The notes: generated from the sequence alone by a model not told the origin. Counted from the stretch's first letter, positions 18,131 through 26,779 are shown. The stretch is DNA of 64,000 nucleotides from Massilia pinisoli (GCF_024753285.1 NZ_JANUGW010000005.1:327495-391494), one strand, 5' to 3'. Program-made: numbers and translations.

Positions 18131-18517
18131 TCATTGGTTCTTCATCAGTGTCTGGATCGCCGTCTTGCCGGATTCGGCCAGCGTGTTCACGACGTTCAGC
18201 TTGAACGACAGCACCGCCATGTCGGACTGCATGTGCATGACGGCGGCGGCGGCTTCCGGCATGCTCGTCGTGTCGCCGATCGAGAACGACTGGATGGTCT
18301 CCAGCGTGGCCTTGGCGGCCTGGTCTTCGGCACCGACGATGCGGCTCAGCTGCGACGGGCCGTGCGCGTGCGTGTGGCCGGCGGGACCCTGGCCGATCTG
18401 CTGCATCAAGGCGGCGAAGCGGTCGACGAGCGCGGGCGGCGCGGACGGTGCGGCTTCGGCCGGCGCGACGGGGGCCGCCGGGGCGACGGGCGAGACGGGG
18501 GGAAGGGGTGCGATCAT
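18131..18517 (-). CDS. sctI: T3SS inner rod protein SctI (HrpB2)
   Basis: A 128-residue protein with a Pro/Ala-rich N-terminus (first ~30 residues) and a helical C-terminus ending in a segment with [20 protein letters not shown]. This matches HrpB2/YscI inner-rod proteins, whose C-terminal helix packs under the needle. It is second in the operon between hrpB1 and sctJ, exactly as in Ralstonia and Xanthomonas. Confidence 0.9.
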   Translation of the reverse strand: MIAPLPPVSPVAPAAPVAPAEAAPSAPPALVDRFAALMQQIGQGPAGHTHAHGPSQLSRIVGAEDQAAKATLETIQSFSIGDTTSMPEAAAAVMHMQSDMAVLSFKLNVVNTLAESGKTAIQTLMKNQ

Positions 18518-18526
18518 GTCGGCTCC

Positions 18527-18991
18527 TCAGGCACGCAGGTAATAGGCGGGGGCCAGGTCGGCCGCGACGGGCGGCGGCGCGGGCGCGGCCTCGGGCTCGG
18601 CGTCCGGCGCCTTGCCGAACAACAGGTTGACCATCGCCACGGCTTCCGGATCGTCGTTCCGGGTCAGCACTTCGTTCGCGCTGATGCGCCAGGCGTCGTC
18701 GCCGGACGCGTACAGGCACATGGCCTGCAGCGCGGTGCAGATCGGCAGGTTCTGCATGTCGGCGCTGCTGCCGTGCAGGTTGCGCAGCACTTGCGTGGCT
18801 TCGATGTAGCGCTTGCGCTTCATGAGCAGCCACACGTCGAAGGTATCGAGTTCGCGGAAGCGCGGGCGCAGTACCCGCAGCGCCGCCAGCAGCGCATCGG
18901 ATTCGGCCAGCTTGCCGTGCTTGATCCCCGCCATCAATACCTCGATCAGGCCGGTGACGACGGCCCTGTCGCAGTTGCTGTAATCGTTCAT
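18527..18991 (-). CDS. hrpB1: HrpB1/HrpK-family T3SS protein
   Basis: A 154-residue soluble helical protein of the HrpB1/HrpK family, first gene of the leftward operon. In Xanthomonas HrpB1 is a periplasmic peptidoglycan-binding protein needed for secretion. Here TPR-like helices occupy about residues 8-110, with a Pro/Ala-rich tail. It is a hallmark of the Hrp2 group. I chose ATG 18991 because of the GAGGAAAG site; the upstream in-frame ATGs lack one. A doubled hrpII box lies in the divergent promoter region. Confidence 0.9.
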   Translation of the reverse strand: MNDYSNCDRAVVTGLIEVLMAGIKHGKLAESDALLAALRVLRPRFRELDTFDVWLLMKRKRYIEATQVLRNLHGSSADMQNLPICTALQAMCLYASGDDAWRISANEVLTRNDDPEAVAMVNLLFGKAPDAEPEAAPAPPPVAADLAPAYYLRA

Positions 18992-19041
18992 GAGCTTTCC
19001 TCGCATTGGTTGCGTCCGCAAGATGTCTTGCGCCGGTCGTC

Positions 19042-19103
19042 ACAGTAGCGGCCCGCCTGGACGCCGCCCGCCGCCGAAGCGAAGCGTCCGCGCGCGAAAC
19101 GAA
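19042..19103 (-). promoter_or_regulatory. Doubled hrpII-type promoter of the hrpB1-sctT operon
   Basis: On the minus strand two interleaved boxes occur: TTCG 19103-19100 with TTCG 19083-19080, and TTCG 19098-19095 with TTCG 19078-19075, both with 16-base spacers. The first is followed after 32 bases by TACTGT (19047-19042), a YANNNT -10. The two boxes are offset by 5 bases, about half a helical turn. Confidence 0.72.
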
Positions 19104-19117
19104 AGGGCCCTCCCCGC

Positions 19118-19179
19118 TTCGCACCATGCACCCGCGCTTCGTTCGGCGCCACGGCCGCGCCGCACGGCGGGCCGACAAT
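19118..19179 (+). promoter_or_regulatory. hrpII-type promoter of the sctU-hpaA operon
   Basis: TTCG 19118-19121, 16 bases, TTCG 19138-19141, then 32 bases and GACAAT (19174-19179), close to the YANNNT -10. It lies 32 bases before the sctU ATG and is divergent from the hrpB1 promoter, so one activator could fire both main operons from a 150-base region. Confidence 0.68.
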
Positions 19180-19211
19180 CCGGGCGTGCCTTTCACGGAC
19201 CCGGCGATGCC

Positions 19212-20312
19212 ATGTCAGACGAAAAAACCGAACAACCCAGTGACAAGAAGCTGGAAGACGCCCGGCGCGACGGCAAGGTCGTCAAGAGCGCCGACCTCAC
19301 GGCGGCCGCCGTGCTGCTGGCCACCGGCGGCCTGATGCTGCTGGCCGGCCCCGCGCTGGGCGACGGCCTGCGCGCGCTGCTGACGACCGCACTCGACCCG
19401 GTCGCCATCGGCCGGCCCGACGCCGACCTGCTGCTGTACGCGCGCCGCATCGGCCTGCAAGGCCTGCTACTGCTGGCGCCGTTCCTGCTGGTGGGCATGC
19501 TCGCGGCCGTCGTGGGCACGCTCGCGCAGACGGGCATCAACCTGTCGTTCAAGCCCGTCGAGCCGAAATTCGACGCCGTCAATCCGGGCGCCGGACTGAC
19601 CCGCATCTTTTCCGTGCGGTCGATGGTCGACCTGGGCAAGATGACGGTCAAGGCCGTGCTGATCTTCCTCGTGATGTGGAAGACGCTCACGGTGCTGGCA
19701 CCCCTGCTCGTCGGCGCCGCGTACCAGCCGGCGCTCGACGCCGCGCAGCTGGCCTGGCGCGTCCTGGCCCGCTTCCTTCTCGTCGGCGGCGTGCTGTTCC
19801 TGCTGCTGGGCGCCGCGGACTACGGCATCCAGCGCTGGCTGTTCATGCGCGACCAGCGCATGAGCAAGGACGAGGTCAAGCGCGAGTACAAGGAGTCCGA
19901 CGGCGACCCGCACCTGAAGGGTCAGCGCAAGATGCTCGCCAAGGAAATCGCCCTCGGCCCGCCGCCGCCGGACCGCGACCGGCTGCGCCGCGCCCAGGCC
20001 GTGATCGTCAACCCCACGCACTACGCGGTGGCGCTGTGCTACGAGCCCGGCGGCCTCGGACTGCCGCAGGTGGTGGCCAAGGGGCTCGACGAGCAGGCGC
20101 TGGAAATCCGCCGCATGGCCCAGGAACTGGCGATCCCGATCGTCGGCAATCCGCCGCTGGCGCGCGCGCTGTACACGGTGCCGCTGGACTGCGCCATTCC
20201 CGAACCCCTGTTCGACACCGTCGCCGCCATCCTGCGCTGGGTGCGCGACATCGGCACGCCGCACGCCGCCGACGTGCCCCCGACTTCTTCCGACCTCGTG
20301 GACCCGCTATGA
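19212..20312 (+). CDS. sctU: T3SS switch protein SctU (HrcU)
   Basis: A 366-residue FlhB/YscU-type protein that controls the switch in substrate class. Four membrane helices lie at about 28-52, 78-106, 145-170 and 185-205. A linker and a cytoplasmic domain follow, with the autocleavage motif NPTH at 267-270. The ATG at 19212 gives the family opening SDEKTEQPSDKKLEDAR. The ribosome binding site is weak. The gene overlaps sctV by ATGA. Confidence 0.95.
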   Translation: MSDEKTEQPSDKKLEDARRDGKVVKSADLTAAAVLLATGGLMLLAGPALGDGLRALLTTALDPVAIGRPDADLLLYARRIGLQGLLLLAPFLLVGMLAAVVGTLAQTGINLSFKPVEPKFDAVNPGAGLTRIFSVRSMVDLGKMTVKAVLIFLVMWKTLTVLAPLLVGAAYQPALDAAQLAWRVLARFLLVGGVLFLLLGAADYGIQRWLFMRDQRMSKDEVKREYKESDGDPHLKGQRKMLAKEIALGPPPPDRDRLRRAQAVIVNPTHYAVALCYEPGGLGLPQVVAKGLDEQALEIRRMAQELAIPIVGNPPLARALYTVPLDCAIPEPLFDTVAAILRWVRDIGTPHAADVPPTSSDLVDPL

Positions 20313-22246
20313 AACTGCCCGGAAAAATGGAATTCGGCGGCGAGATCGCCATCGCCGCCCTCGTCGTGGCCGTGATCGCGCTGATGATCCTGCCGCTGCC
20401 GACCTTCGCCATCGACAGCCTGCTGGCCCTCAACATCGCCGTCTCCGTGACCCTGTTGATGATGACGATGTACATCCCGAATGCCGTCGCGTTCTCGTCG
20501 TTCCCGTCGCTGCTGCTGTTCACGACGATGTTCCGGCTGTCGCTGAACATCGCGTCCACGAAGTCGATCCTGCTGCACGCCGACGCCGGCCACATCATCG
20601 AGAGCTTCGGCGAACTGGTCGTCGGCGGCAACCTCGTCGTCGGGCTGGTCGTGTTCCTCATCATCGCCACCGTGCAGTTCATCGTCATCGCGAAGGGGTC
20701 CGAGCGCGTGGCGGAAGTCGGCGCCCGCTTCACGCTCGACGCGATGCCCGGCAAGCAGATGAGCATCGACGCCGACCTCCGCGCCGGCAACCTCACCGCC
20801 GACGCCGCGCGCCGCAAGCGCGCCATGCTCGCGATGGAGAGCCAACTGCACGGCGGCATGGACGGCGCGATGAAGTTCGTCAAGGGCGACGCCATCGCGG
20901 GCCTGATCATCACGATGGTCAACATCCTGGCCGGCATCGTCGTCGGCATCACCTACCACAACATGAGCGCGGGCGAGGCGGCCGGCCGCTTCGCCGTGTT
21001 GTCGATCGGCGACGCGATGGTGTCGCAGATCCCGTCGCTGTTGATCTCGGTGGCGGCCGGCATCATGATCACGCGCGTGGCCGACGAACACCGCGAGGGC
21101 GAGCAGTCGCTCGGCGCCGAGATCGCCCGCCAGCTCAGCGGCAACGCGCGCGCGCTGTTCAGCGCCGCCGCGCTGCTGGCCGCCTTCGCCTTCGTGCCCG
21201 GCTTCCCGTCCACCATGTTCCTGCTGCTGGCGGCCCTCGTGGGCGCGGCCGGCGCCGTGCTGCGCAAGAAGGAGCGCGCGGCCGCGCCGCCGGACGCGCA
21301 ACTGCCGGCATTGAAGCGCCTCGGCGGCGTCGACGACAAGCAGGCCGCTCCCACGATCGCCGCCTGCGCGCCGCCGTTCTCGCCGCCCATCGCGCTGCGT
21401 CTGTCCGCGCCGCTGGCCGCGTTGCTGGACCCGGCCGCGCTGGACGCCGCGTTCGAGCGGGCGCGCCAGGGCCTCGTCGAGGAACTGGGCCTGCCGTTCC
21501 CCGGCGCCGCCGTCTGGACGAGCGCCGCGCTGGACGGCCTGGCCTACGAGCTGGCGCTGCAGGACGTGCCGATGGGCGAGCAGCGGCTCGAAGCAGGTAC
21601 CGGCGCCGGCGCGCTGGAAGCGGCCCTCGTCGACGCGACGGTGACGGCGCTGCGCGCGCACGCCCAGCTGTTCGTCGGCCTGCAGGAGACCCAGTGGCTG
21701 CTGGACCGCGTGGCCGCCGACTATCCGGGGCTCGTGGACGAAGTCAAGAAGGCGCTGCCCGTGCCGCGCATCGCCGACGTCTTGCGGCGCCTGCTGGAAG
21801 AGCGCATCCCGATCCGCAACATGCGCGCGATCCTGGAAAGCCTCGTCGCGTGGGGACCGCGCGAAAAAGACATGCTGACGCTGTGCGAATACGTGCGCGG
21901 CGACCTGGGCCGCTTCATCGCCCACCGCGCCACGGGCGGCCGGCGCAAGCTGCCCGCGATCCTGCTGGACAGCGGCGTCGAACAGCTGATCCGCCAGGCG
22001 ATCAAGACGACGCCGGCCGGGAATTACCTCACGCTGCCGCCGGACCAGGTGCAGGCCATCATCGCGCGCATCCAGCAGATCGCCGGCCCCGCGCCCGTGC
22101 CGCTGCTGGCGGTGGTGACGTCGATGGACATCCGGCGCTACGTGCGGCGCATGATCGAGCAGCCGCTCGGCTGGCTGGACGTGTATTCGTTCCAGGAGCT
22201 GGGCGGTAACGTCGACCTGCAGCCGCTCGGCAAGCTCGCGCTGTAG
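20309..22246 (+). CDS. sctV: T3SS export gate protein SctV (HrcV)
   Basis: A 645-residue FlhA/LcrD-type protein. The N-terminal half has about seven to eight membrane helices (about 14-310) with family-typical segments such as FPSLLLFTTMFRLSLN and SIDADLRAGNLT. The C-terminal cytoplasmic half (about 350-645) forms the nonameric ring that docks chaperone-substrate complexes. It is slightly shorter than many homologues (about 690) because the linker around 310-350 is compact. It overlaps sctU by ATGA. Confidence 0.96.
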   Translation: MKLPGKMEFGGEIAIAALVVAVIALMILPLPTFAIDSLLALNIAVSVTLLMMTMYIPNAVAFSSFPSLLLFTTMFRLSLNIASTKSILLHADAGHIIESFGELVVGGNLVVGLVVFLIIATVQFIVIAKGSERVAEVGARFTLDAMPGKQMSIDADLRAGNLTADAARRKRAMLAMESQLHGGMDGAMKFVKGDAIAGLIITMVNILAGIVVGITYHNMSAGEAAGRFAVLSIGDAMVSQIPSLLISVAAGIMITRVADEHREGEQSLGAEIARQLSGNARALFSAAALLAAFAFVPGFPSTMFLLLAALVGAAGAVLRKKERAAAPPDAQLPALKRLGGVDDKQAAPTIAACAPPFSPPIALRLSAPLAALLDPAALDAAFERARQGLVEELGLPFPGAAVWTSAALDGLAYELALQDVPMGEQRLEAGTGAGALEAALVDATVTALRAHAQLFVGLQETQWLLDRVAADYPGLVDEVKKALPVPRIADVLRRLLEERIPIRNMRAILESLVAWGPREKDMLTLCEYVRGDLGRFIAHRATGGRRKLPAILLDSGVEQLIRQAIKTTPAGNYLTLPPDQVQAIIARIQQIAGPAPVPLLAVVTSMDIRRYVRRMIEQPLGWLDVYSFQELGGNVDLQPLGKLAL

Positions 22247-22251
22247 CCGCC

Positions 22252-22818
22252 ATGACGATCAAGACTACGCTCGTGCAGGCCGTCCGCCTGCTGCCCCGTT
22301 CCGACGCGGTGCCCGCCGGCCGGGCGCGCGCGCTGCGCGGCCGCTTCCAGGACCGGCTCGCGCCCGTCGACGATCGGCCCGGCCCCGCACTGCCGGACGA
22401 CGACGGCGCAGCGCCGGACGTCGACGCGCACGCGCCGCGACCGGGCACGGAGACGACGCCCGCCGTCGCGCCGCCCATCGCCGCCGAACCGGCCCTGTCG
22501 CGGCGCGTCGTCCACGCGTGCATGCGCGACGAACACGACGGCCTGCGCATCGCGCGGCTGGCCGCCGTCATCGGCGAATTCGTCAACGCACCCGCGATCC
22601 TCGACAGCGGCTGCTGGGAATTGCAGATCGCGCTGGACCCGGCCTTGCTGCCCGCCACCCGGTTGCGCCTGCATCTTTCGTCCTGTCGCTTGTCCCTTCG
22701 TTTCGAGAGCGCCGACCGCGACGCCCGTTGCGTAATCTTGGAGAACAGCAGGGAATTGCAGCGCCGCCTGCAGGCGCTGCTGCCGCCGCACATCGACGTC
22801 GACATCGCCTGCTGGTGA
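22252..22818 (+). CDS. hpaP: HpaP/SctP-like T3SS substrate-switch protein
   Basis: A 188-residue protein with a Pro/Ala/Asp-rich, disordered first half. The compact C-terminal domain (about 95-188) is rich in beta strands and Leu/Arg, as in the T3S4-type domain of HpaP/YscP. It lies five bases after sctV and before sctQ, exactly where hpaP sits in Xanthomonas and Ralstonia. HpaP helps control the change from pilus to effector secretion. Sequence conservation is low; the call depends on position and size. Confidence 0.75.
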   Translation: MTIKTTLVQAVRLLPRSDAVPAGRARALRGRFQDRLAPVDDRPGPALPDDDGAAPDVDAHAPRPGTETTPAVAPPIAAEPALSRRVVHACMRDEHDGLRIARLAAVIGEFVNAPAILDSGCWELQIALDPALLPATRLRLHLSSCRLSLRFESADRDARCVILENSRELQRRLQALLPPHIDVDIACW

Positions 22819-22844
22819 CGCCGGCGCCGCACCGAGACCACATC

Positions 22845-23888
22845 ATGCCCCGAGACAGCAAAACCATCGCCCCGCTGCATCCGCGCCTGCCCCTGCTTGC
22901 GCCTTCGCTCGCGCGTCTCACGCGCGTGCTGTTCACGCCGACGGCCGCCGCCCTCGCCGCGCAGTCGGGATGGCGCATCGTGCCGCCCGCGCACGGCAGC
23001 GCGCCCGCGCAGCCGGCATGCCTGCACCTGCACAGCGCGCACGGCGGCCTGCGCTGCGTGATCGACCTGGCCGCGCACCCCGCCCTCGAAAGCGCCGCGC
23101 TGGCGGCCGCCGGCCACTGGCGCGCGGCGCTGGCCGACGCGCTGCTGCGGCCATGCTGGGCCGTTCTGACGCAAAGGGGCCTGCCGGCGCTGTCGGTGGC
23201 GGCACTGCTGACGGACGCCGACGCGACCGCGCACCACGCGGGCGTCGCACTGCAACTGCGTGCGGACGGCGACGCGGCGGCACCCACCCTGTTCATCACC
23301 GACATCGACGCCGGCCTGCTGGACGCGCTGGAAGCGGCGCTGCCGCCGCCGGCCGGATTGCCCAGCTGGCTGGACGCGCTGCCGCTACCCGGCACCGCCG
23401 TGCTGGCCGCGCGCCGCGCCACGACGGCGCTGCTCGCGTCGCTGCGCGCCGGCGACGTGCTGCTGGGCTGGCGCGGCGGCATGCCCGGCAGCGCGCAGCT
23501 CGACCGCGTCACCTTGCGCTGGGGCGCGGCGCGGGGCCGGCACGTCAGCGCCGTCGCCGCCATCGCCGGCCGCGCCGCCACGCTGACCACCTCTCCCACA
23601 CTTTGCCTGGAGTCCCATCCCATGGATCACACAGAACACCCCGTCACCGACGTCGCCGCGCTGGAGCTGCCCGTCACGCTGGAAATCGTCACGCTCGCCA
23701 TGCCGCTGCAGCAGATCGGCGCCCTGCTGCCTGGCCAGGTGCTGGAACTGCCCCTGGCGCTGGCCGACACGCGCGTGCGCCTCGTCGCCTGCGGCCAGAC
23801 GCTGGGCCACGGCAAGCTGGTCGTCGTCGGCGAACAACTCGGATTCCAGGTCGCGACCATGGTGCACCAAGATGAGCCAGACGCCTGA
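22845..23888 (+). CDS. sctQ: T3SS sorting-platform protein SctQ (HrcQ)
   Basis: A 347-residue protein. The N-terminal part is Ala/Leu/Arg-rich and weakly conserved. The last ~75 residues are a SpoA domain (segments LELPVTLEIVT and LLPGQVLELPL) like FliN/YscQ. It builds the cytoplasmic pods of the sorting platform. It is a single gene, not split into hrcQa and hrcQb as in Pseudomonas. An internal ATG at about 23621, which would give only the SpoA part, may serve as an internal start as in YscQ. The 3' end overlaps sctR by 17 bases. Confidence 0.9.
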   Translation: MPRDSKTIAPLHPRLPLLAPSLARLTRVLFTPTAAALAAQSGWRIVPPAHGSAPAQPACLHLHSAHGGLRCVIDLAAHPALESAALAAAGHWRAALADALLRPCWAVLTQRGLPALSVAALLTDADATAHHAGVALQLRADGDAAAPTLFITDIDAGLLDALEAALPPPAGLPSWLDALPLPGTAVLAARRATTALLASLRAGDVLLGWRGGMPGSAQLDRVTLRWGAARGRHVSAVAAIAGRAATLTTSPTLCLESHPMDHTEHPVTDVAALELPVTLEIVTLAMPLQQIGALLPGQVLELPLALADTRVRLVACGQTLGHGKLVVVGEQLGFQVATMVHQDEPDA

Positions 23889-24519
23889 TTTCGCCTCGCT
23901 GATCCTCGGGATCTTCGCGCTCGCGCTGCTGCCGTTCGCCGCGATGGTGGTGACGTCGTACACGAAGATCGTCGTCGTCCTGGGCCTGCTGCGCAACGCG
24001 ATCGGCGTCCAGCAGGTGCCGCCCACGACGGTCCTCAACGGCATCGCCATCATCGTGTCGTGCTATGTGATGGCACCGGTGGGCATGGAGGCGATGAAGC
24101 AGGCGCAGACGCATGGCGCGGAAGGCGGCGGCAACGCCGTCGTGCAGCTGCTCGACGGCGCGCGCGACCCGTTCCGCCAATTCCTCGTCAAGCATACGAA
24201 CGAGCGCGAGAAAGCGTTCTTCCTGCGCTCGGCGGCGAAAGTCTGGCCCGCCGACAAGGTGGCCCAGCTCAAGCCGAACGACCTCGTCGTGCTGGCGCCC
24301 GCGTTCGTGCTGACGGAACTGACGGCCGCCTTCAAGATCGGCTTCCTGCTGTACCTCGTGTTCGTCGTCATCGACCTGGTCATCGCCAACGTCCTGATGG
24401 CACTGGGACTGTCGCAGGTCACGCCCAGCAACGTCGCCATTCCGTTCAAGCTGCTGCTGTTCGTCGTGATGGACGGCTGGTCGACGCTGATCCACGGCCT
24501 CGTTCTGACTTACAGGTGA
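23872..24519 (+). CDS. sctR: T3SS export gate protein SctR (HrcR)
   Basis: A 215-residue FliP/YscR-type membrane protein of the SctRST export gate. It has hydrophobic segments at about 10-35, 45-70, 150-175 and 185-210. The family motif TSYTKIVVVLGLLRNAIG is at about 27-44, and the AFVLTELTAAFKIGF segment is at about 145-160. The length is typical. Confidence 0.96.
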   Translation: MSQTPDFASLILGIFALALLPFAAMVVTSYTKIVVVLGLLRNAIGVQQVPPTTVLNGIAIIVSCYVMAPVGMEAMKQAQTHGAEGGGNAVVQLLDGARDPFRQFLVKHTNEREKAFFLRSAAKVWPADKVAQLKPNDLVVLAPAFVLTELTAAFKIGFLLYLVFVVIDLVIANVLMALGLSQVTPSNVAIPFKLLLFVVMDGWSTLIHGLVLTYR

Positions 24520-24523
24520 CACG

Positions 24524-24784
24524 ATGGACTTCGACAACATCGGACGCTTGACGTCCTCCGCAATGATGCTGTGCCTGCTCATCTCGCTGCCGGCCGTGCT
24601 GGTGGCGGCCCTCGTCGGCCTGCTCGTCTCGTTCGTGCAGGCCGTGACGTCGCTGCAGGATTCCAGCATTTCGCACAGCGTCAAGCTGGTGGCGGTATCC
24701 GTCGCCATCATGCTCGCGGCGCCCTGGGGCGCTTCCGCGATCCTGCAGTTCGCGCGCAGCGTGATGCAGGCGATCTTCTCATGA
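24524..24784 (+). CDS. sctS: T3SS export gate protein SctS (HrcS)
   Basis: An 86-residue FliQ/YscS-type protein with two membrane helices (about 14-38 and 55-80) and the conserved loop QAVTSLQDSSISH. It is the third gene of the export gate set. It overlaps the next gene by ATGA. Confidence 0.95.
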   Translation: MDFDNIGRLTSSAMMLCLLISLPAVLVAALVGLLVSFVQAVTSLQDSSISHSVKLVAVSVAIMLAAPWGASAILQFARSVMQAIFS

Positions 24785-25614
24785 AGGTCGACGGCGCCGG
24801 GCCCGGCGCGCTGCAGCTGCTGCAGGCGCAGGCCGACATCGAAGCCGCCAACCGGCCCGTGCCGGGCCTGGCGGCGGCGCAGCGCAACCTGTCCGGCCGC
24901 CGCACCGGCCTTGGCCATTCAGCGACGGCGCCCGACGCCGGGCCGCCGGACCTCGTGGTCGTGCCGCTGCACCACGCGCGCCTCGCCGCCCTGCAGAACA
25001 AGCTGCGTTCGAAGAAAAAGCGCGGCGCCGCCGGTTCGGAAGCCAACGACAGCGCCGGCGAATTCGAGGAATTGCTGCTGCTGCTCGAAGCGCAGGCGCA
25101 GACGCAGACGACGTCGCTGCCCCAGATCCGCGTGGGCGCCCGCCGGCGCGGCCAGCAGCCGGACGAGCAGGCGGACCCGCATCCGCAATCGCCGTGGCAG
25201 CGCGCCGCCGACGACCGCCCCCAACCCACGCTGCGCGAGCGGCAGCAACAGGCCGTGGACCGCCTGGTGCGCGAGCACGTGAGCGCGAGCGGCACGATCG
25301 ACGGCGCCATGCGCGCGCTGCACACGCTGCAACGCGATCCCGCACACGCGGTGCCGCTGGCGACGGCCGTGTTGCGCATCACGCGCGAATTCCTCGCCCA
25401 GCCCGCCGCGACCGGCGCCGCCAGGCTGGCGGACGTCAAGACCCGCCTGCTCGCGCTGCTGCCCCCGCCGACGTCCCATGCCGCGCCCGCGTTGCGCCAG
25501 CTGCATCTGCTGCTGCCCATCCTGCTGCTCAATGCCCAGCGCCCACGCACGTCGCGCCAGCGCGCGCTGGCGCTCGCGAAAATCGACGTGCTGCTGCGCG
25601 GCGCCCGCCGCTAG
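24781..25614 (+). CDS. hpaA: HpaA-like T3SS export-control protein
   Basis: A 277-residue hydrophilic protein, last gene of the rightward operon and coupled to sctS by ATGA. A basic patch (RSKKKRG, about residues 77-83) is followed by an acidic Leu/Glu run and a Gln/Thr stretch. The second half (about 145-277) is helical. Position after hrcS and length agree with HpaA of Xanthomonas (about 275), a secreted regulator that frees the HpaB exit gate. I see no diagnostic motif, so this rests on synteny. Its stop codon overlaps the stop of hpaB on the other strand. Confidence 0.62.
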   Translation: MKVDGAGPGALQLLQAQADIEAANRPVPGLAAAQRNLSGRRTGLGHSATAPDAGPPDLVVVPLHHARLAALQNKLRSKKKRGAAGSEANDSAGEFEELLLLLEAQAQTQTTSLPQIRVGARRRGQQPDEQADPHPQSPWQRAADDRPQPTLRERQQQAVDRLVREHVSASGTIDGAMRALHTLQRDPAHAVPLATAVLRITREFLAQPAATGAARLADVKTRLLALLPPPTSHAAPALRQLHLLLPILLLNAQRPRTSRQRALALAKIDVLLRGARR

Positions 25615-26072
25615 ACCTTCATCCACAAATACGAGCCGTCGGCGATCTGCTCGAACATCTCGTCGTCCGTCTGGAAGATATTGTCGCGCCAGTAGCGGCC
25701 ATGTTCCGCGTAGTGCGCGAGCAGCCCGGCGAGCCCCTCCCCATCGAGCCCGTCGTGGAATTCGACCCGCACGACCATCACGATGCAGCCCGTGTCCGCG
25801 TCCATGCCCAGCTGGGCCTGGTCCTGCGCGTAGATCAGCAGGTTCGCCTCGAGCAGCAGGCGGAACACCTTGAGCGTGCGGCCGCTCGTGACGATGCCGT
25901 AGTTGACGTTCAGATAGAGCGCGCCGGAGTCGGTCTCGACGTGGTCGACCAGCACCTCGAAGCCTTCGACGTCGAGGATGCGCTCGTCCAGCACGGCGTC
26001 GACGTCCGGGATGCCCATCACGGCGCACAGTTGCTCGACGACGGCGGTATAGCGTTCTGCGCTCACGATCAA
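25611..26072 (-). CDS. hpaB: CesT-family T3SS chaperone, HpaB-like
   Basis: A 153-residue acidic protein with the alpha-beta pattern of class I T3SS chaperones: first helix (about 5-18), strands around 35-65, a central helix at about 70-85 (FRLLLEANLL), strands at about 92-108, and a last helix. Length, acidity and position match HpaB, the general effector chaperone and exit gatekeeper. The first codon of the frame is TTG at 26072; GTG at 26066 is an equally likely start. Two hairpins separate it from the upstream pilin genes. Confidence 0.75.
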   Translation of the reverse strand: MIVSAERYTAVVEQLCAVMGIPDVDAVLDERILDVEGFEVLVDHVETDSGALYLNVNYGIVTSGRTLKVFRLLLEANLLIYAQDQAQLGMDADTGCIVMVVRVEFHDGLDGEGLAGLLAHYAEHGRYWRDNIFQTDDEMFEQIADGSYLWMKV

Positions 26073-26092
26073 TCCGATCCGGTGAAAGACAT

Positions 26093-26116
26093 AAAAAAAA
26101 CCGGCTTGCGCCGGTT
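26093..26116 (-). terminator. Intrinsic terminator between pilin genes and hpaB
   Basis: On the minus strand a 7-base-pair stem AACCGGC/GCCGGTT with a short loop is followed by eight T residues. It ends about 20 bases before the hpaB start, so it should cut most transcripts from the pilin genes before hpaB. Confidence 0.8.
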
Positions 26117-26131
26117 GTCCGATACTGCGGG

Positions 26132-26161
26132 AACGCCGCCGCGAAGGGGCGCGGCGGCGTT
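26132..26161. repeat. Perfect 12-base-pair inverted repeat after the pilin gene
   Basis: AACGCCGCCGCG pairs perfectly with CGCGGCGGCGTT around a 6-base loop. It begins seven bases past the pilin stop codon and has no T-tract of its own. It may protect the 3' end of the pilin transcript. Confidence 0.7.
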
Positions 26162-26168
26162 GCCGGCA

Positions 26169-26381
26169 TTACTGCGACAGCGCTTTGACGCCCTTGCCCA
26201 GTTCTTCGATGACGGCGTTCTTCGCCTGGTTCAGCGCGATTTCGTTCTGGATCTGCGCGATCTTGTCCTGAGCGGCCATCGTGATGCGGGCTGCCGCTTC
26301 GGATGCTGCGATGTCCGCGCCGGCGGCGCCGTATGCGCCTGTGGTGGAAGCGCCGCTCGATGCTTTGCTGGTCTTCGACAT
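26169..26381 (-). CDS. Candidate T3SS pilus/needle subunit, copy 1 (HrpE/SctF-like)
   Basis: A 70-residue protein: Ser/Thr/Gly/Ala-rich start (about 1-25), then one long helix with heptad character (about 28-66; segments AAQDKIAQIQNEIALNQ and VIEELGKGVKAL). This fits small Hrp pilins in general shape. It sits in the place of hrpE in the Xanthomonas order hrcD-hrpD6-hrpE-hpaB. The start at 26381 has an AAGGAG site. It is almost identical to the next gene: one residue differs (Thr14 here, Ala14 there) and only about five bases by eye. The pilin role is inferred from size and synteny. Confidence 0.65.
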   Translation of the reverse strand: MSKTSKASSGASTTGAYGAAGADIAASEAAARITMAAQDKIAQIQNEIALNQAKNAVIEELGKGVKALSQ

Positions 26382-26485
26382 GGTATGACTCCTTGAGGTT
26401 GAGGGACTACGAACAGGGGTGCCGGATCGGCATGCCCCGCGAACGGCGCCGGCGCGATGCCGGCCCCGGCGCGGGCGGTATTCGA

Positions 26486-26698
26486 TTACTGCGACAGCGC
26501 TTTCACGCCCTTGCCCAGTTCTTCGATGACGGCGTTCTTCGCCTGGTTCAGCGCGATTTCGTTCTGGATCTGCGCGATCTTGTCCTGTGCGGCCATCGTG
26601 ATGCGGGCTGCCGCTTCGGATGCCGCGATGTCCGCGCCGGCGGCGCCGTAGGCGCCTGCGGTGGAAGCGCCGCTCGATGCTTTGCTGGTCTTCGACAT
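26486..26698 (-). CDS. Candidate T3SS pilus/needle subunit, copy 2 (HrpE/SctF-like)
   Basis: The second 70-residue copy, same layout as its neighbour, separated by 104 bases of less similar spacer. Each copy has its own AAGGAGT-type site, so both are probably translated. Near-identity at the DNA level points to recent duplication or gene conversion. It lies between the HrpD6-like gene and copy 1. Confidence 0.65.
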   Translation of the reverse strand: MSKTSKASSGASTAGAYGAAGADIAASEAAARITMAAQDKIAQIQNEIALNQAKNAVIEELGKGVKALSQ

Positions 26699-26779
26699 GG
26701 TGTGACTCCTTCAAAAAGTGATGATCGACTACGAATGGTTGGACTACGGGTACTGCGAACTACGACGTACTGCTGGGGG

